Part shown: positions 1-9,295 of the stretch, in pieces
Numbering within the stretch: position 1 is the first letter of the stretch
Layout of the letters: each line of letters starts with the position of its first letter
NCBI RefSeq assembly: GCF_004022265.1
Contig: NZ_SAVB01000033.1
Span: forward strand, 1-33,950
DNA length: 33,950 nucleotides
Source of the DNA: Paenirhodobacter ferrireducens
Lineage (GTDB): Bacteria > Pseudomonadota > Alphaproteobacteria > Rhodobacterales > Rhodobacteraceae
Direction of reading: 5' to 3'
Notes under the pieces: model-generated
The model's input: the letters and a program-made list of their open reading frames with translations, nothing else
What the model was told of the DNA's origin: nothing
The model's database searches: none
Position numbers and translations under genes: made by a program

Positions 1-223
1 GCGGTTGCTGACCGCATGAGGCCGAATGGTGGCGCCCAAGTACACCGAACCTCCGCAACGAACCTGCTTCGGCCAGCCTGCCAAGGGAAACCGTTCCACG
101 CATCAGATTAATTCAGCAACCTGTTAAAAGATGCTTTTGGGGGGATTGGACTTGCCTTAGGCGTGTCAGCCCGCTGCTCACAGCTTGCCAAGCTGCCGAA
201 CATTACAAGGACAGGGAACGGAC

Positions 224-1012
224 ATGCGGAAGCTTCTCCTACATCTCGGGTTGACGAGGGGGCGCCCCATCATGCGGCCCGTTCAGGCGCAGGCCACCCC
301 CTTTCCTCCGCCGCAGCCGGAGACGACACTGGCCGTGATTGGTGATGTGCATGGCGAGCTCGAGCTGTTTGAGCGGCTGCTCGCCAGGATCCGGCAACAG
401 AGCCCTGATGCTCGGCTGATCTGTGTCGGTGATCTGATCGATCGCGGTGAAGCCAGCGCGGAAGTGTTGCGCCTCGCTTATTCGCGGCGTGAGGACGTGA
501 CCGTAATACTGGGAAATCATGAGGAAATGTTGTTACGTTTTCTCGGTTCCTCAGGGGGCGGCGAGGTGGATCTCGCGCGCTGGTTGCGCAATGGGGGGAT
601 GCAGACATTGGCGAGCTTTGGGATTGCCCCGCCGGGGGCGGTATTGAACTCCGCGGAGTGCCTAGCTTTGCGGGACCGGCTGCGCGCGGCGCTTGGGGCC
701 GACTTGGAGCGCTGGCTGCGCAGCCAGCCACGGTTGGTGGTCAGCGGCAATGTCGCGGTGACCCACGCCGGTGCGGATCCTTGGCGGCCGATTGCCCAGC
801 AGAGCGGCGAGGCGCTCACCTGGGGCTGTCCGGATTTCGGGCGCCGTAGGCGCACCGATGGGATCTGGGTGGTGCATGGCCACAGTATCGTTCCGGAGCC
901 GGTCGCCGCAGATGGAGTTATCTCAGTCGACACCGGTGCTTTCGCCGGCGGAGCCCTGAGTTGTGCGATTATTTCCGCCGGACATGTTCGTTTCTTAAGC
1001 GAACTTCGCTGA
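224..1012 (+). CDS. PPP-family metallophosphoesterase
   Basis: A 262-residue calcineurin-like phosphatase, probably cytoplasmic. The metal-binding signature of the PPP family is seen in order: GDVHG (about residues 40-44), GDLIDRG (69-75) and GNHE (97-100), followed by a C-terminal VTHAG and a VVHGHS histidine motif. Length is typical of bacterial PPP phosphatases. The frame is open from 185, but I chose the ATG at 224 because AGGGA lies about 6 nt before it; a later ATG at 272 is also possible. The gene is 67 bp upstream of, and on the same strand as, the Wzc-like tyrosine kinase gene, so it may act on a phosphoprotein of the export machinery. That is inference: the usual partner of such kinases is a low-molecular-weight tyrosine phosphatase (Wzb), which is absent here. 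Diadenosine tetraphosphatase-like activity is an alternative. Confidence 0.85.
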   Translation: MRKLLLHLGLTRGRPIMRPVQAQATPFPPPQPETTLAVIGDVHGELELFERLLARIRQQSPDARLICVGDLIDRGEASAEVLRLAYSRREDVTVILGNHEEMLLRFLGSSGGGEVDLARWLRNGGMQTLASFGIAPPGAVLNSAECLALRDRLRAALGADLERWLRSQPRLVVSGNVAVTHAGADPWRPIAQQSGEALTWGCPDFGRRRRTDGIWVVHGHSIVPEPVAADGVISVDTGAFAGGALSCAIISAGHVRFLSELR

Positions 1013-1079
1013 GGTGCTTGCAATCTTCTGGGGCGGGCTTCACAAAACATAGTGACTATATCGAGATGGCTGCGGCAGA

Positions 1080-3164
1080 ATGAATATGAATAGAATCCCC
1101 ATGGCTGATGTGCGAGCCGACGGCGGTGATGACGCAATCGATCTGGCGCAATTGGTTCAGTCTCTGCGCGCGGGCTGGCGGGTGATTGCCGCCGTGACCG
1201 TTCTGATGATCGGTCTTGGCCTGATCTATGCCTATGGCCTCGCGACACCAATTTATACGGCCCAATCGGTGGTGGTGCTCGACACGCGCAAGAACCAGGT
1301 CGTTGATTTGCAAGGCGTGATGAGCGGAATTACCGGTGATTCCGACGAGCTGAATACCGAAGTCGAGGTGCTCAGATCGCGCGGCCTAGCCGAAAAGGTC
1401 GTGGATGAGACAAATCTCGCCGCCGATCCGGAATTCAATACAGCGCTTCGTCCGCCATCGTTGCGAGCGCGTCTCAAGTGGCTGTTCGGGGCGCAGATCC
1501 AGACCGAGACCTCGAAGGCGGGGGTGGTGGATGCGCTGCTCGACCACCTTTCGGTGCGCAATGTTCCCTCGAGCTATGTCTTCGAGATCGCGGTCCAGTC
1601 GCAAGATCCGCAAAAGGCCGCGATGATCGCCGACGCTATCGCCAAGCGTTACATTCTCAATCAGATCGAGGTGAAGTTCGACGCCACGGAGCAGGCGACG
1701 GCTTGGCTGACAAACCGTGTTGCCGAACTGAAAAGCGATCTCGAGGCGGCCGAGGAGAAGGTAAAATCCTTTAATTCTGCGACCACGCTCGTGTCTCCCG
1801 AGATGCTAGCCTCGCTCGAAGTGCAGCTTAAGGATATCCGTGAGCGAATCGAGCAGGGCAAGGCGCAGGAGGTGGCGGCGCAGACGCGCGTGGCGGCGCT
1901 GAAGGCCGCCGACACGCCCGAGGCCAGGCTCGCAGCCGCGCAGGATGCCCAGCTAATCCGGCAGGAGCCGGGAGGCGCGGAATTCGATGCACGTTTCGCC
2001 CAGGTTCTGGCGCGGGCGGAGCTTGATGCGGCTCGGGCGACCGATCAGCGCTCGGCGTTGGAGCGGTCCCAAGAAACGCTGGGTCGGCAGATCGCGAAGC
2101 AGGGCGACGACATGATCCAGTTGCAGCAGCTCACGCGCGAGGCCGAGGCAAGCCGCACGCTCTATGAATACTTCCTCGGTCGCCTGAAGGAGACCTCCGC
2201 GCAGCAGGGTATCCAGCAGGCGGACAGCCGCGTGCTGTCGATGGCCGTCATCCCCTCGATTCCGACGGCACCGCGCAAGAGCCTGATCATCGCGATGTGT
2301 GTCGCGCTTGGCATGTTTGCCGGTGTGGGGCTAGTGCTGGTCCGCGAAGCGCTGAACAGCGGCTTCCGGACCGCGCGTCAGCTCGAGGAAGAGACCGGTG
2401 TGGCGGTGATGGGGCAGATTCCGGTCATCCCCGGCAAAGAGCGCGCGGAAATCCTGGCCTATCTGGCGAGCAAGACCTCTTCGGCGGCGGTGGAGGCGGT
2501 GCGCAACCTGCGCACCTCGGTGCTGCTTTCGAATGTCGACCATCCGCCGCAGGTGATCGTCTCGACCTCTTCGATCCCGGGCGAGGGCAAGACGACGAAC
2601 TCTCTGGCGCTTGCGATGAACCTCGTGGGCATCGGCAAGTCTGTCCTGCTGATCGAGGGCGACATCCGCCGCAACACGCTTGGGCAGTATTTCTCGGCGC
2701 AGGGGCAGAAGACCAAGGGGCTGGTCTCGGTCCTGTCGGGCGAGGCGACGCTGGAAGAGGCGATCCTGCGCCCGGCCGAGCTGGGGATTTCGGTGATCAT
2801 GGGGGAACGGTCCGCGATCAATGCGGCCGATCTCTTCATGTCCGACGCTTGGCACGAGTTCATCCGGAAGGCGCGTTCACTCTACGATTACATCATCATT
2901 GATACGCCGCCGGTCCTTGTCGTGCCGGATGCGCGTATCATCGCCCAAGTGGCGGATGCAGTGCTGTTCTCAGTGAAGTGGAATGCCACTAGTCACGGCC
3001 AAGTGGCTGAGGCGCTGCAGATGTTTGAAACGGTTCAGCAACGGGTTGCTGGTCTCATACTCAGCCAGATCGACGGCGAGCAGATGAAGCGCTACGGCTA
3101 CGGTGGCAAATACGGTAGCTATGGCGCTTACTCGGGCTATGGAGCGAAGTATTACAAGGGCTGA
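1080..3164 (+). CDS. Wzc/ExoP-like polysaccharide co-polymerase and tyrosine autokinase
   Basis: A 694-residue inner-membrane protein of the Wzz/BY-kinase type, which controls EPS chain length and export by cycles of tyrosine autophosphorylation. An N-terminal membrane helix (about residues 35-57) is followed by a Wzz domain and a long coiled-coil-rich periplasmic part (about 210-350), then a second helix (about 400-425). The cytoplasmic kinase domain has Walker A (SSIPGEGKT, lysine near 504), Walker A' (LLIEGDIRR, near 528) and Walker B (IIIDTPP, near 608). The C-terminus is a tyrosine-rich tail (RYGYGGKYGSYGAYSGYG), the usual autophosphorylation cluster. Walker A' has EGD where DAD or DGD is more common. 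The start could also be the ATG two codons downstream at 1086. An IS481 remnant begins 45 bp after the stop, so any original downstream partner has been lost. Confidence 0.93.
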   Translation: MNMNRIPMADVRADGGDDAIDLAQLVQSLRAGWRVIAAVTVLMIGLGLIYAYGLATPIYTAQSVVVLDTRKNQVVDLQGVMSGITGDSDELNTEVEVLRSRGLAEKVVDETNLAADPEFNTALRPPSLRARLKWLFGAQIQTETSKAGVVDALLDHLSVRNVPSSYVFEIAVQSQDPQKAAMIADAIAKRYILNQIEVKFDATEQATAWLTNRVAELKSDLEAAEEKVKSFNSATTLVSPEMLASLEVQLKDIRERIEQGKAQEVAAQTRVAALKAADTPEARLAAAQDAQLIRQEPGGAEFDARFAQVLARAELDAARATDQRSALERSQETLGRQIAKQGDDMIQLQQLTREAEASRTLYEYFLGRLKETSAQQGIQQADSRVLSMAVIPSIPTAPRKSLIIAMCVALGMFAGVGLVLVREALNSGFRTARQLEEETGVAVMGQIPVIPGKERAEILAYLASKTSSAAVEAVRNLRTSVLLSNVDHPPQVIVSTSSIPGEGKTTNSLALAMNLVGIGKSVLLIEGDIRRNTLGQYFSAQGQKTKGLVSVLSGEATLEEAILRPAELGISVIMGERSAINAADLFMSDAWHEFIRKARSLYDYIIIDTPPVLVVPDARIIAQVADAVLFSVKWNATSHGQVAEALQMFETVQQRVAGLILSQIDGEQMKRYGYGGKYGSYGAYSGYGAKYYKG

Positions 3165-3208
3165 GTCACTGCCCGCATGGCTGGATGGCTGGGCTTGGTT
3201 GCGCTAGG

Positions 3209-3590
3209 TGTTTAATCCCACGGTTTGATGGTGTGATCCTTTCGAAGGAATGGAAGGATGCCCTATGGGACAAGTTCGTCACGGAAGCGCCACGACCACG
3301 CACGCCGTCAGAGCAGCAATAATGAGGGTCTGCCCGTCACTGGTCCGAGGGCTGGCTCGAATGATCGCAAGCTTCGCTCGCGACGTTGAGCCGGGAGCTC
3401 GGGATCAATCCCAAGACGGTTGCGAAGTGGCGTAAACGGCAGACGGTCGATGATCTCAAGACCGGCCCAACGGAGCCTCGTTCGACGGTCCTCACCGAGG
3501 CTGAGGAGGCGGCCATCGTCGCGTTTCGGCGCCACACGCTGCCGCCGCTTGATGACTGCCTCTATGCCCTTCAGCCCTCCATCCCGCACC
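3209..3590 (+). mobile_element. IS481-family remnant, 5' part
   Basis: This holds the left end and the N-terminal coding part of an IS481-type transposase. From the ATG at 3265 it reads MGQVRHGSATTTHAVRAAI, and after a break it resumes in another frame at 3386 with an HTH segment (SRELGINPKTVAKWRKRQ) and the family-typical LPLDDCLYALQPSIPH-like stretch. About 40 foreign bases (around 3323-3363) replace a few bases of the original and shift the frame. Homology stops near 3590, before any catalytic DDE residue. The element is therefore dead and truncated on its right side, just ahead of the IS3 element. Family assignment is from memory of typical IS481 N-termini. Confidence 0.7.
3265..3590 (+). 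pseudogene. IS481-type transposase, N-terminal fragment, interrupted
   Basis: Only the first ~100 residues of an approximately 320-residue transposase remain, in two frames split by a ~40-nt insertion near 3323-3363. The second part, open from TTG 3386, contains the DNA-binding helix-turn-helix. The catalytic core is missing. The sequence between 3590 and the IS3 boundary at 3655 belongs to nothing I recognise. Confidence 0.65.
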
Positions 3591-3707
3591 GTAAGCGGCG
3601 TCTTGGCCCCACTCGTGATCAGCTTGACGGTTTGAAGTTCCAAGGCAGGAGATCTGAACCGCGCCGGGTTTGCCGGAGGCTCCAACTCCTGAGTAAGGTG
3701 GAGCATC

Positions 3708-4031
3708 ATGAGCAAGACAACGAACAAGTTTTCTCCGGAAGTGCGTGAACGCGCGGTGCGGCTGGTCCTGGACAACGAGGGTCAGCATGGATCGCGATGG
3801 CAGGCGATCATGTCGATTTCGGCGAAGATCGGCTGTGCGCCGCAGACCCTGAACGATTGGGTCAAGAAGGCCGAGGTTGATAGCGGCAAACGTCCGGGCG
3901 TCTCAATCGAGATGGCCGAGAAGATGAAGGCGCTGGAACGTGAGAACCGCGAGTTGCGCCTGGCGAACGAGATCCTTCGCAAGGCGTCAGCGTATTTTGC
4001 GATGGCGGAGCTCGACCGCCGGTCGAAGTGA
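3708..4031 (+). CDS. IS3-family transposase OrfA
   Basis: A 107-residue DNA-binding subunit. It has an N-terminal helix-turn-helix (around residues 10-55, with [19 protein letters not shown]) and a C-terminal leucine-zipper-like helix ([19 protein letters not shown]) for multimerisation. AAGGTGGAG lies 6 nt before the ATG and is a strong ribosome binding site. The stop codon TGA overlaps the start of orfB, which is in the -1 frame. An OrfAB fusion by ribosomal frameshift is the rule in this family, although I see no classic A6G slippery site at the overlap. Confidence 0.9.
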   Translation: MSKTTNKFSPEVRERAVRLVLDNEGQHGSRWQAIMSISAKIGCAPQTLNDWVKKAEVDSGKRPGVSIEMAEKMKALERENRELRLANEILRKASAYFAMAELDRRSK

Positions 4032-4936
4032 TGGTGGGTTTCATCGACGCGCACCGAGATGCGCACGGGGTCGAGCCGATCTGCGACGTGCTGCCGATCG
4101 CCCCATCCACCTACTATGATCATCTGGCGAAGCGGGCTGATCCAGCTCGCCTGTCGGACCGCGCCCGCCTCGATGAAGCCCTGCGCCCCGAGATCCGCCG
4201 TGTTTTCGAAGAGAACTGGCGAGTCTACGGCGTGCGCAAGATCTGGCACCAGCTGCGCCGCGAGGGCTTCGATGTCGCCCGCTGCACGGTCGACAGGTTG
4301 ATGAAGAGCATGGGTATTCAAGGTATTATCAGGGGCAAGCCGCATCGGACGACGATCCCCGACAAGAAGGCGCCGTGTCCACTGGACAAGGTAAACCGCC
4401 AGTTCCGTGTTCCGGCACCGAACATGTTGTGGGTGTCGGATTTCACCTATGTCGCCACTTGGAAGGGTTTCGTCTATGTCGCCTTCGTCATCGATGCTTA
4501 TGCTCGCAAGATCGTTGGGTGGCGCGTCAGCAGCTCGGCGCATGCGGGGTTCGTTCTCGATGCCCTGGAACAGGCGGTGCATGATCGTCGCCCCGGAAAA
4601 GGCATGGGGCTGGTTCACCACAGCGACAGGGGCTCGCAATACCTGTCCATTCGCTACACGGAGCGCTTGGCGGAGGCCGGTATCGAACCCTCGGTGGGCA
4701 GCGTCGGCGACAGTTACGACAACGCCTTGGCCGAAACGATCAATGGCCTGTTCAAGGCCGAGGTCATCCACCGCTGCGGCCCATGGCGCAGCTTGGAAGC
4801 CGTGGAATACGCGACGCTCGAATGGGTGGACTGGTTCAACAACAGTCGTCTTCTCGAGCCCATCGGGAACATCCCGCCCGCAGAAGCCGAGGCCAACTTC
4901 TATGCAGCTCTGGAAACTGAAGCCATGGCCGCGTAA
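4028..4936 (+). CDS. IS3-family transposase OrfB (DDE integrase core)
   Basis: A 302-residue retroviral-integrase-type catalytic protein. An N-terminal HTH_21-like region ([20 protein letters not shown]) precedes the rve core. Catalytic residues are visible as D in WVSDFTYV, D in HHSDRGSQY and E in [14 protein letters not shown], so the enzyme looks intact. The start is GTG 4028 or ATG 4031, both overlapping the orfA stop. Its 3' end lies only 12 bp from the right inverted repeat. Confidence 0.92.
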   Translation: MMVGFIDAHRDAHGVEPICDVLPIAPSTYYDHLAKRADPARLSDRARLDEALRPEIRRVFEENWRVYGVRKIWHQLRREGFDVARCTVDRLMKSMGIQGIIRGKPHRTTIPDKKAPCPLDKVNRQFRVPAPNMLWVSDFTYVATWKGFVYVAFVIDAYARKIVGWRVSSSAHAGFVLDALEQAVHDRRPGKGMGLVHHSDRGSQYLSIRYTERLAEAGIEPSVGSVGDSYDNALAETINGLFKAEVIHRCGPWRSLEAVEYATLEWVDWFNNSRLLEPIGNIPPAEAEANFYAALETEAMAA

Positions 4937-4975
4937 CTAACGTCAATCAGCCTCCGGCAAACCCGGAGCGGTTCA

Positions 4976-5218
4976 GTCCTCCCAGAGGCCCGCCAGTGTC
5001 CAGCGTCGGAACTGTCGGTAAACGCTTGACCATTTGCCGAACTCGCTAGGTAGGTCCCGCCATGGCGCTCCGGTTCGGGCAATCCAGAAAATCCCATCAA
5101 GGACGAGGCGGTGGTTGGTGGCTTTGCGTCCGTTCGGGGCGCGGACGGCGAGGATGAAGCGCTCAAAGAACGCCCATTCCTCGTCCGACATAAGGTCTCG
5201 TGCCAAGCGGGTCTCCAT
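4976..5218 (-). pseudogene. IS5-family transposase OrfA, N-terminal fragment
   Basis: The first 81 residues of an IS427-group OrfA (METRLARDLMSDEEWAFFERF... to RRWTLAGLWED) are present. It differs from the copy at 31374 at only two visible positions, E for G in MSDEEW and S for G in LPSEF. The catalytic DDE part is missing, removed at the IS3 junction. Confidence 0.85.
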
Positions 5219-5279
5219 CGCAGATGCCAGCTTGAATCATGCCCTGCCCCCGAGGGGAATCCCTTTTGTCAACACGACC
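4976..5279 (-). mobile_element. IS5-family (IS427-group) remnant, left end
   Basis: This is the left 304 bp of an IS5-family element in reverse orientation, nearly identical to 31313-31616. The outer end (…TGTTGACACGACC read on this strand) is followed by TA at 5280-5281, the usual 2-bp target of this group. The other side is cut off exactly at the right inverted repeat of the IS3 element. It forms a long inverted repeat with the IS5 copy 26 kb away. Confidence 0.85.
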
Positions 5280-5459
5280 TAGGTCCCCTCCGTCTCGCTG
5301 CGGTCCACATCGAAAAACCTGCCGGAATGCAGGCCTTCCCTTCGCAAGTGCGGCATTGCGCTTGCGGCGAGACCAGCATAACAATAGCTTCTACACTCAC
5401 AATATGTTCAAAAGATCGCCGTGCTACTCGCTCGGACGTGACACCGGAAAAGTCTTGGA

Positions 5460-7553
5460 ATGCATATACAGAGCGGATCTGAATCTTTTTCCAGAGTTAA
5501 GCCCGGGAGACCGGAATCAGTATTTCGGCTCGATATACAGGGCTTGCGCGCCATCGCAGTCGTCCTTGTCGTTCTGGATCACGTCTTTACCTGGCCAAGC
5601 GGCGGCTTCATGGGCGTAGACGTGTTCTATGTCATCTCTGGATACCTCATTTCCGCGCATATTCTGCGCCAAGTCGAGACCACCGGCACCCTGTCCTTCC
5701 GCGACTTTTACCTCCGGCGCATTCGGCGGATCTTCCCGGTCGCTTTCGTCGTCGCGCTCGCAACGGTGCTCGTCTCGTTCTTGCTCTGGTTTCCGCCAAG
5801 GGCGATTCAGGCCTCGCTTGATGCACTCAGCGCGATGCTTTTCGTATCGAACTTCCATTTCATGGCGATCGGAACCGACTACCTGCAACAGCAGGCAGCG
5901 GTTTCTCCGTTCCAACACTACTGGTCGCTGTCGATCGAAGAGCAGTTCTACACCATCTGGCCACTGTTGCTTCTGGGGTTGACTAGGTTCATGCACTCGC
6001 GCAGGGCCCTGTTTCTTTCGGTTCTTGCCCTGATTGCCGTGAGCCTTGCGTGGGGTCTTTGGCATACGCTGTCCGCGCCGGTATCGGCCTATTTCGACAC
6101 CGGGGCACGGGCATGGGAACTGTTGGCCGGAGCGCTACTGGCCATTTCCGAAGCAAAGCAGGCCGGTGCAGAACGCCGACTCTCTGCGAAGAGGCGCCGG
6201 GCGGTCTCGCTCGCCGGGGCCGGAGTGATCATCCTGTCCGCCATCGTCGTCTCCCCGGCCTGGCTGATCCCGGTTCCGACGGTTGGTCTGGCGGTCATCG
6301 GCGCGATGGCGGTGATCTGGGCCAATGCGCCAGTTGGAAGGCTCAGCCTGCTTGGCAACGCGCTGTCGCAATGGCTGGGCAAAGTTTCCTATAGTCTCTA
6401 TCTGTGGCACTTCCCGGTGCTGGTTTTTGCCAAACAATTTGGAGAAACGTGGCAGATCAAGCTCGCGACGCTGCCGATCATGCTGGCTTTGTCGTGGCTG
6501 TCCTATCTCTTCGTCGAACGTGCCGTTCTCGAAAGCCGGTTTCTGCAAACCGGAAAACGAAGGAAGTGGCCCTTCAAGGCCGAGCTTTCGGTCAGCCTCT
6601 CAGCCCTTTTCGGGATCGTCGTGTTTGCCTTGGTGCAACTCTACGGGCCCGGTGCGGTGCGCTCGGCGAACCCTTGGCTGACGCGTCTCAACAGTTTTCA
6701 TCAGTTCGAAGCCGCCCCGCTGGCCTCGATGGAACAGCGTAAAGCCGATGTCCGCACCGCTCTTGCGGCAACGGCCTGGCCACCGGAGATCAGCGCGCAA
6801 TTGGCGACGATGTCGGAAAACCAATTCGCTGAAGCAATGACCACCTGCCGCCAATCGCCGATGTTGGGCGCCCCTTGGAAGACCTGCCGAGCCACATATG
6901 GCACCATTCCTGTCGCCGTCATCGGCGATTCCATCACTGCGAGCTGGGTGCCTGCGATCGAGGGGGCGGCGCGCACGCAGGGCTGGGATGTTACGGCCAT
7001 CACCTTTTCCAACTGCCCGCTTTTCGATGTCGATGCGAGCGATGCCTCCGGAAGCCCGGTGTTCACCACTGCCTGCCGGAACCGCAGGGCAGACATGTTT
7101 GCCCTGCTCCAGAAGATGAAACCGGAAATCGTTTTCTTGTCTGGCTCGGAATCCGGATTGACTTACACCGGCCTGCCTTTGCTGGAAGCCGCGCAAGCAT
7201 GGGAAGAAGGAACGAAGCGGACCTTTGCGAAGCTTGCCGATGTTGGGCGAATAGTGGTTTTGGAGAATCCGCCTTGGGGCGAAAACCCGCTCGAATGCGC
7301 GGGGCGCTTTTCGTCGCCGAGTGATTGCATCGGGACAGTTTCTGAACGACACAAGCTCAAATCGGAAGCCGAAAGCGCCGCCGCACAGGATTTTGCGAAT
7401 GCGCATTATGTTCCGACACGGTCGTGGTTCTGTTTCGATGACCGCTGTCCGGTATTTGCATCGGGTCTCGTCACGCGTGTGGACCGCGGTCACCTGACTG
7501 GGGCGACCTCCACACTTTTGGCGCCGGTGTTGGCAGAGGCGTTGTCGCAGTAG
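5460..7553 (+). CDS. Membrane acyltransferase-3 with C-terminal SGNH domain (OafA-like)
   Basis: A 697-residue protein that adds acyl groups, usually acetyl, to a polysaccharide. Residues about 20-360 form the acyltransferase-3 membrane domain, with about ten helices. It has the family start motif (LDIQGLRAIAVVLVVLDHV, then GGFMGVDVFYVISGYLI), the FYLRRIRRIFP motif and WSLSIEEQFY. A C-terminal SGNH hydrolase-like domain (about 475-690) has the block I serine in VIGDSITASW (S491) and a D675/H678 pair in DRGHL. Full length for OafA/YrhL-type enzymes. The ribosome binding site is weak (GGAAAAG, 7 nt upstream). It stands alone between IS remnants, and a truncated IS5 element starts within ~20 bp of its stop. 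Substrate is inferred from the cluster, and acetyl specificity is not proven. Confidence 0.92.
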   Translation: MHIQSGSESFSRVKPGRPESVFRLDIQGLRAIAVVLVVLDHVFTWPSGGFMGVDVFYVISGYLISAHILRQVETTGTLSFRDFYLRRIRRIFPVAFVVALATVLVSFLLWFPPRAIQASLDALSAMLFVSNFHFMAIGTDYLQQQAAVSPFQHYWSLSIEEQFYTIWPLLLLGLTRFMHSRRALFLSVLALIAVSLAWGLWHTLSAPVSAYFDTGARAWELLAGALLAISEAKQAGAERRLSAKRRRAVSLAGAGVIILSAIVVSPAWLIPVPTVGLAVIGAMAVIWANAPVGRLSLLGNALSQWLGKVSYSLYLWHFPVLVFAKQFGETWQIKLATLPIMLALSWLSYLFVERAVLESRFLQTGKRRKWPFKAELSVSLSALFGIVVFALVQLYGPGAVRSANPWLTRLNSFHQFEAAPLASMEQRKADVRTALAATAWPPEISAQLATMSENQFAEAMTTCRQSPMLGAPWKTCRATYGTIPVAVIGDSITASWVPAIEGAARTQGWDVTAITFSNCPLFDVDASDASGSPVFTTACRNRRADMFALLQKMKPEIVFLSGSESGLTYTGLPLLEAAQAWEEGTKRTFAKLADVGRIVVLENPPWGENPLECAGRFSSPSDCIGTVSERHKLKSEAESAAAQDFANAHYVPTRSWFCFDDRCPVFASGLVTRVDRGHLTGATSTLLAPVLAEALSQ

Positions 7554-7573
7554 ACTCAGGACTCGTTCTCGGA

Positions 7574-7963
7574 TCATAGCCAGAACAAGACGGTCGCGGC
7601 GAGCATGATGGCAGAGAAGAAGGTTTCCTGGCACCGGTCGTATCGGGTTGCAACACGCCGCCAGTCCTTGAGACGGCCGAACATGATCTCGATGCGGTTG
7701 CGCCGTTTGTAGCGCCGCTTGTCGTATTTCACGGCCTTCTTGCGGGACTTCCGGCCCGGGATGCAGACCTTTATCCCCTTGTCTTTCAACGCTTCTCTGA
7801 ACCAATCGGCATCATAACCCCGATCGGCCAGCTGCCCTCCAGCCTTCGGCATGCTGCCCAGCAGCGCTGCCGCGCCGGTGTAATCGCTGACCTGACCGGC
7901 CGACATGAAGAACCCGATCGGGCGCCCCTTGGCATCGGCAACGGCGTGCAGTTTGGTGTTCAT
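7574..7963 (-). pseudogene. IS5-family transposase, C-terminal part
   Basis: The C-terminal 129 residues of an IS5-type transposase. They include the second catalytic Asp region (QLADRGYDADWFREAL), the glutamate region (RRNRIEIMFGRLKDWRRVATRYD) and the hydrophobic end. The N-terminal DNA-binding half and first Asp are gone. The apparent ATG (NTKLHAVADAKG) is just an internal methionine at the point where an IS903-like remnant abuts, at 7965. It is a different IS5 subgroup from the copies at 4976 and 31313. Confidence 0.8.
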
Positions 7964-7964
7964 C

Positions 7965-8085
7965 GGCGTTGTTACAGAAAGGCGTGCTGAGGCATGAGTA
8001 CCGCTTTCCCGCTCTGGCTCAGGCCACGCGGACGACCTCGGCGGTGCCTAGCGCGTTGAAGCGATTGATAAGGGCGACCCGGATG
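7965..8085 (-). mobile_element. IS903-like (IS5-family) end remnant
   Basis: This 121-bp piece begins GGCGTTGTTACAGAAAGG, like the terminus of the next element (GGCGTTGTTGCAGAAGTC at 8086). It encodes a transposase C-terminus on the minus strand (IRVALINRFNALGTAEVVRVA, stop at 8019-8021). The neighbouring element encodes a similar ending (IRIALMNRFNALGQAEIERVA). It is a relative of that element, cut at 8085 where the next terminus starts. Confidence 0.75.
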
Positions 8086-9132
8086 GGCGTTGTTGCAGAA
8101 GTCGTTTTTGAGACGAGCGTACCCTTCCCCCCGTAGGCTCAGGCAACGCGTTCGATCTCGGCTTGGCCGAGGGCGTTGAAGCGGTTCATGAGGGCGATGC
8201 GGATTTCGGCGGTCTGGCGGTCGGGGGCTCGTGAGGCGATCCTTTCTCCGAATGATTTGAGACCGCGCATCTTCGCCTCGATGCGACTTCGGACATGGTA
8301 GCCGGACCACCGCTTCCAGATCGTCCGCCCGAGGAGTCGGGTGACGCGCAGGATGTCATTGCGGGCGCTCGCAGCAGGGCAGTCCTCTTTCCAGAAGCGT
8401 CCATTCTTGCGGATGGGAATGATCGCGGTGCCGCCCCGCGCGAGGATCGCGGCATGGCAGCGGCGGGTGTCAAAGGCCCCATCGCCCGTCACGGTGCCGA
8501 TCTCCTAATCCGGCGCGATCTGGTCCAGGAGGTCCGGAAGGACAGGGCTGTCGCCCTCGCGGCTTGAGGTGAATTCAACGGCCACGATGTCGCCCGAGCC
8601 CGTGTCCATCGCCAAATGGACCTTGCGGTATTGGCGTCTGCGATGTTTGCCGTGTTTGCGGGCCAGCCATTCGCCATCACCCAGGAACTTGATCCCTGTG
8701 CTGTCGACCAACAGGTTGAGGGGGCCTGCCGCGCGACGGATCGAGACCTCGACAGTGATGGTTTTTTGCCGACGGCTCAGGGGGGAAAAGTCGGGGACAG
8801 GCCAATCCAGCCCGGCCATTTGCAGGATGCTCGACACCATCCCGGTCGTTTGCCGAAGCGGCAGGCCGAATAGCACCTTCACCATCAAACAGAACTGGAT
8901 CGCTGCATCGGAGAACACCGGCGGTCGGCCAGTGCGACCCGCCTTGGGCGCCAGCCACACCATGTCCTTGTCGAGCCAGATCTGCAGCGACCCGCGTCGC
9001 TTCAGCGCTTCGTTGTAGGATTTCCAGTTCGTCGTGCGGTAGCGGGCAGGTTCAGGCTTGTTCATGCCAAGACTCTTAACCTATGGGATTCGCAAGGTGA
9101 ATCCTTCCTGATCTGACTTATGCAACAACGCC
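8086..9132 (-). mobile_element. IS903-like IS5-family element, full-length but inactivated
   Basis: A 1047-bp element with terminal inverted repeats GGCGTTGTTGCAGAAGTC (8086) and its partner GGCGTTGTTGCATAAGTC read inward from 9132, differing at one position. Flanking 9-bp sequences differ (ACCCGGATG and GCGGCACAG), so no target duplication is preserved. It sits between a related IS remnant and an IS3-type remnant. Confidence 0.85.
8139..9065 (-). pseudogene. IS5-family (IS903-like) transposase with in-frame TAG
   Basis: About 308 codons with one internal amber stop at 8505-8507, after residue 186. Before it are the N-terminal region (RYRTTNWKSYNEALKRRGS) and the first catalytic Asp (LLVDSTGIKFLGDGEW). 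After it, in the same frame, come GTVTGDGAFDTRRCH (second Asp) and the Glu-bearing YHVRSRIEAKMRGLK. Relatives have a Gln codon here (PDQEIG-like), so one C-to-T change explains the stop. Without read-through the protein lacks two catalytic residues. Confidence 0.85.
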
Positions 9133-9295
9133 GCGGCACAGATCCGCGCACTTTGCGCCGTCGACGTATACGTCGACCGTGCTTGGTCAGGATGCCGATG
9201 ATCTGCTCGTCCGTGAATCTCGTTCGCTTCATTGTCCGTCCTCAAGTTGGGCCGGACTCTAATCGACGGTGGAGGAAAAATCCCGTGGCAGGTCA
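9133..9295 (-). mobile_element. IS3-type element remnant, left end with start of orfA
   Basis: Read on the minus strand from 9295, it begins TGACCTGCCACGGGATTTTT, like the TGACCTGCC terminus of the IS3 remnant at 12592. The orfA start at 9232 follows (KRTRFTDEQIIGIL), typical of IS3 OrfA N-termini. After about 15 codons the sequence becomes an arginine-rich stretch and is cut off at the end of the IS903-like element, so it is dead. The first part is clear; where homology ends exactly is not. Confidence 0.6.

Larger units (their letters stand above)
3655..4975 (+). mobile_element. Complete IS3-family insertion sequence
   Basis: A 1321-bp element bounded by 27-bp inverted repeats at 3655-3681 and 4949-4975 that match at 26 of 27 positions and begin TGAACCG. 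It carries orfA and orfB in the overlapping -1 arrangement usual for IS3. All three DDE positions are present, so it may still be active. No target-site duplication is visible: the left flank ends GATC and the right flank begins GTCCT. The element also joins two different dead IS elements (IS481-type on the left, IS5-type on the right), so it probably took part in a deletion or rearrangement after insertion. Confidence 0.9.
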
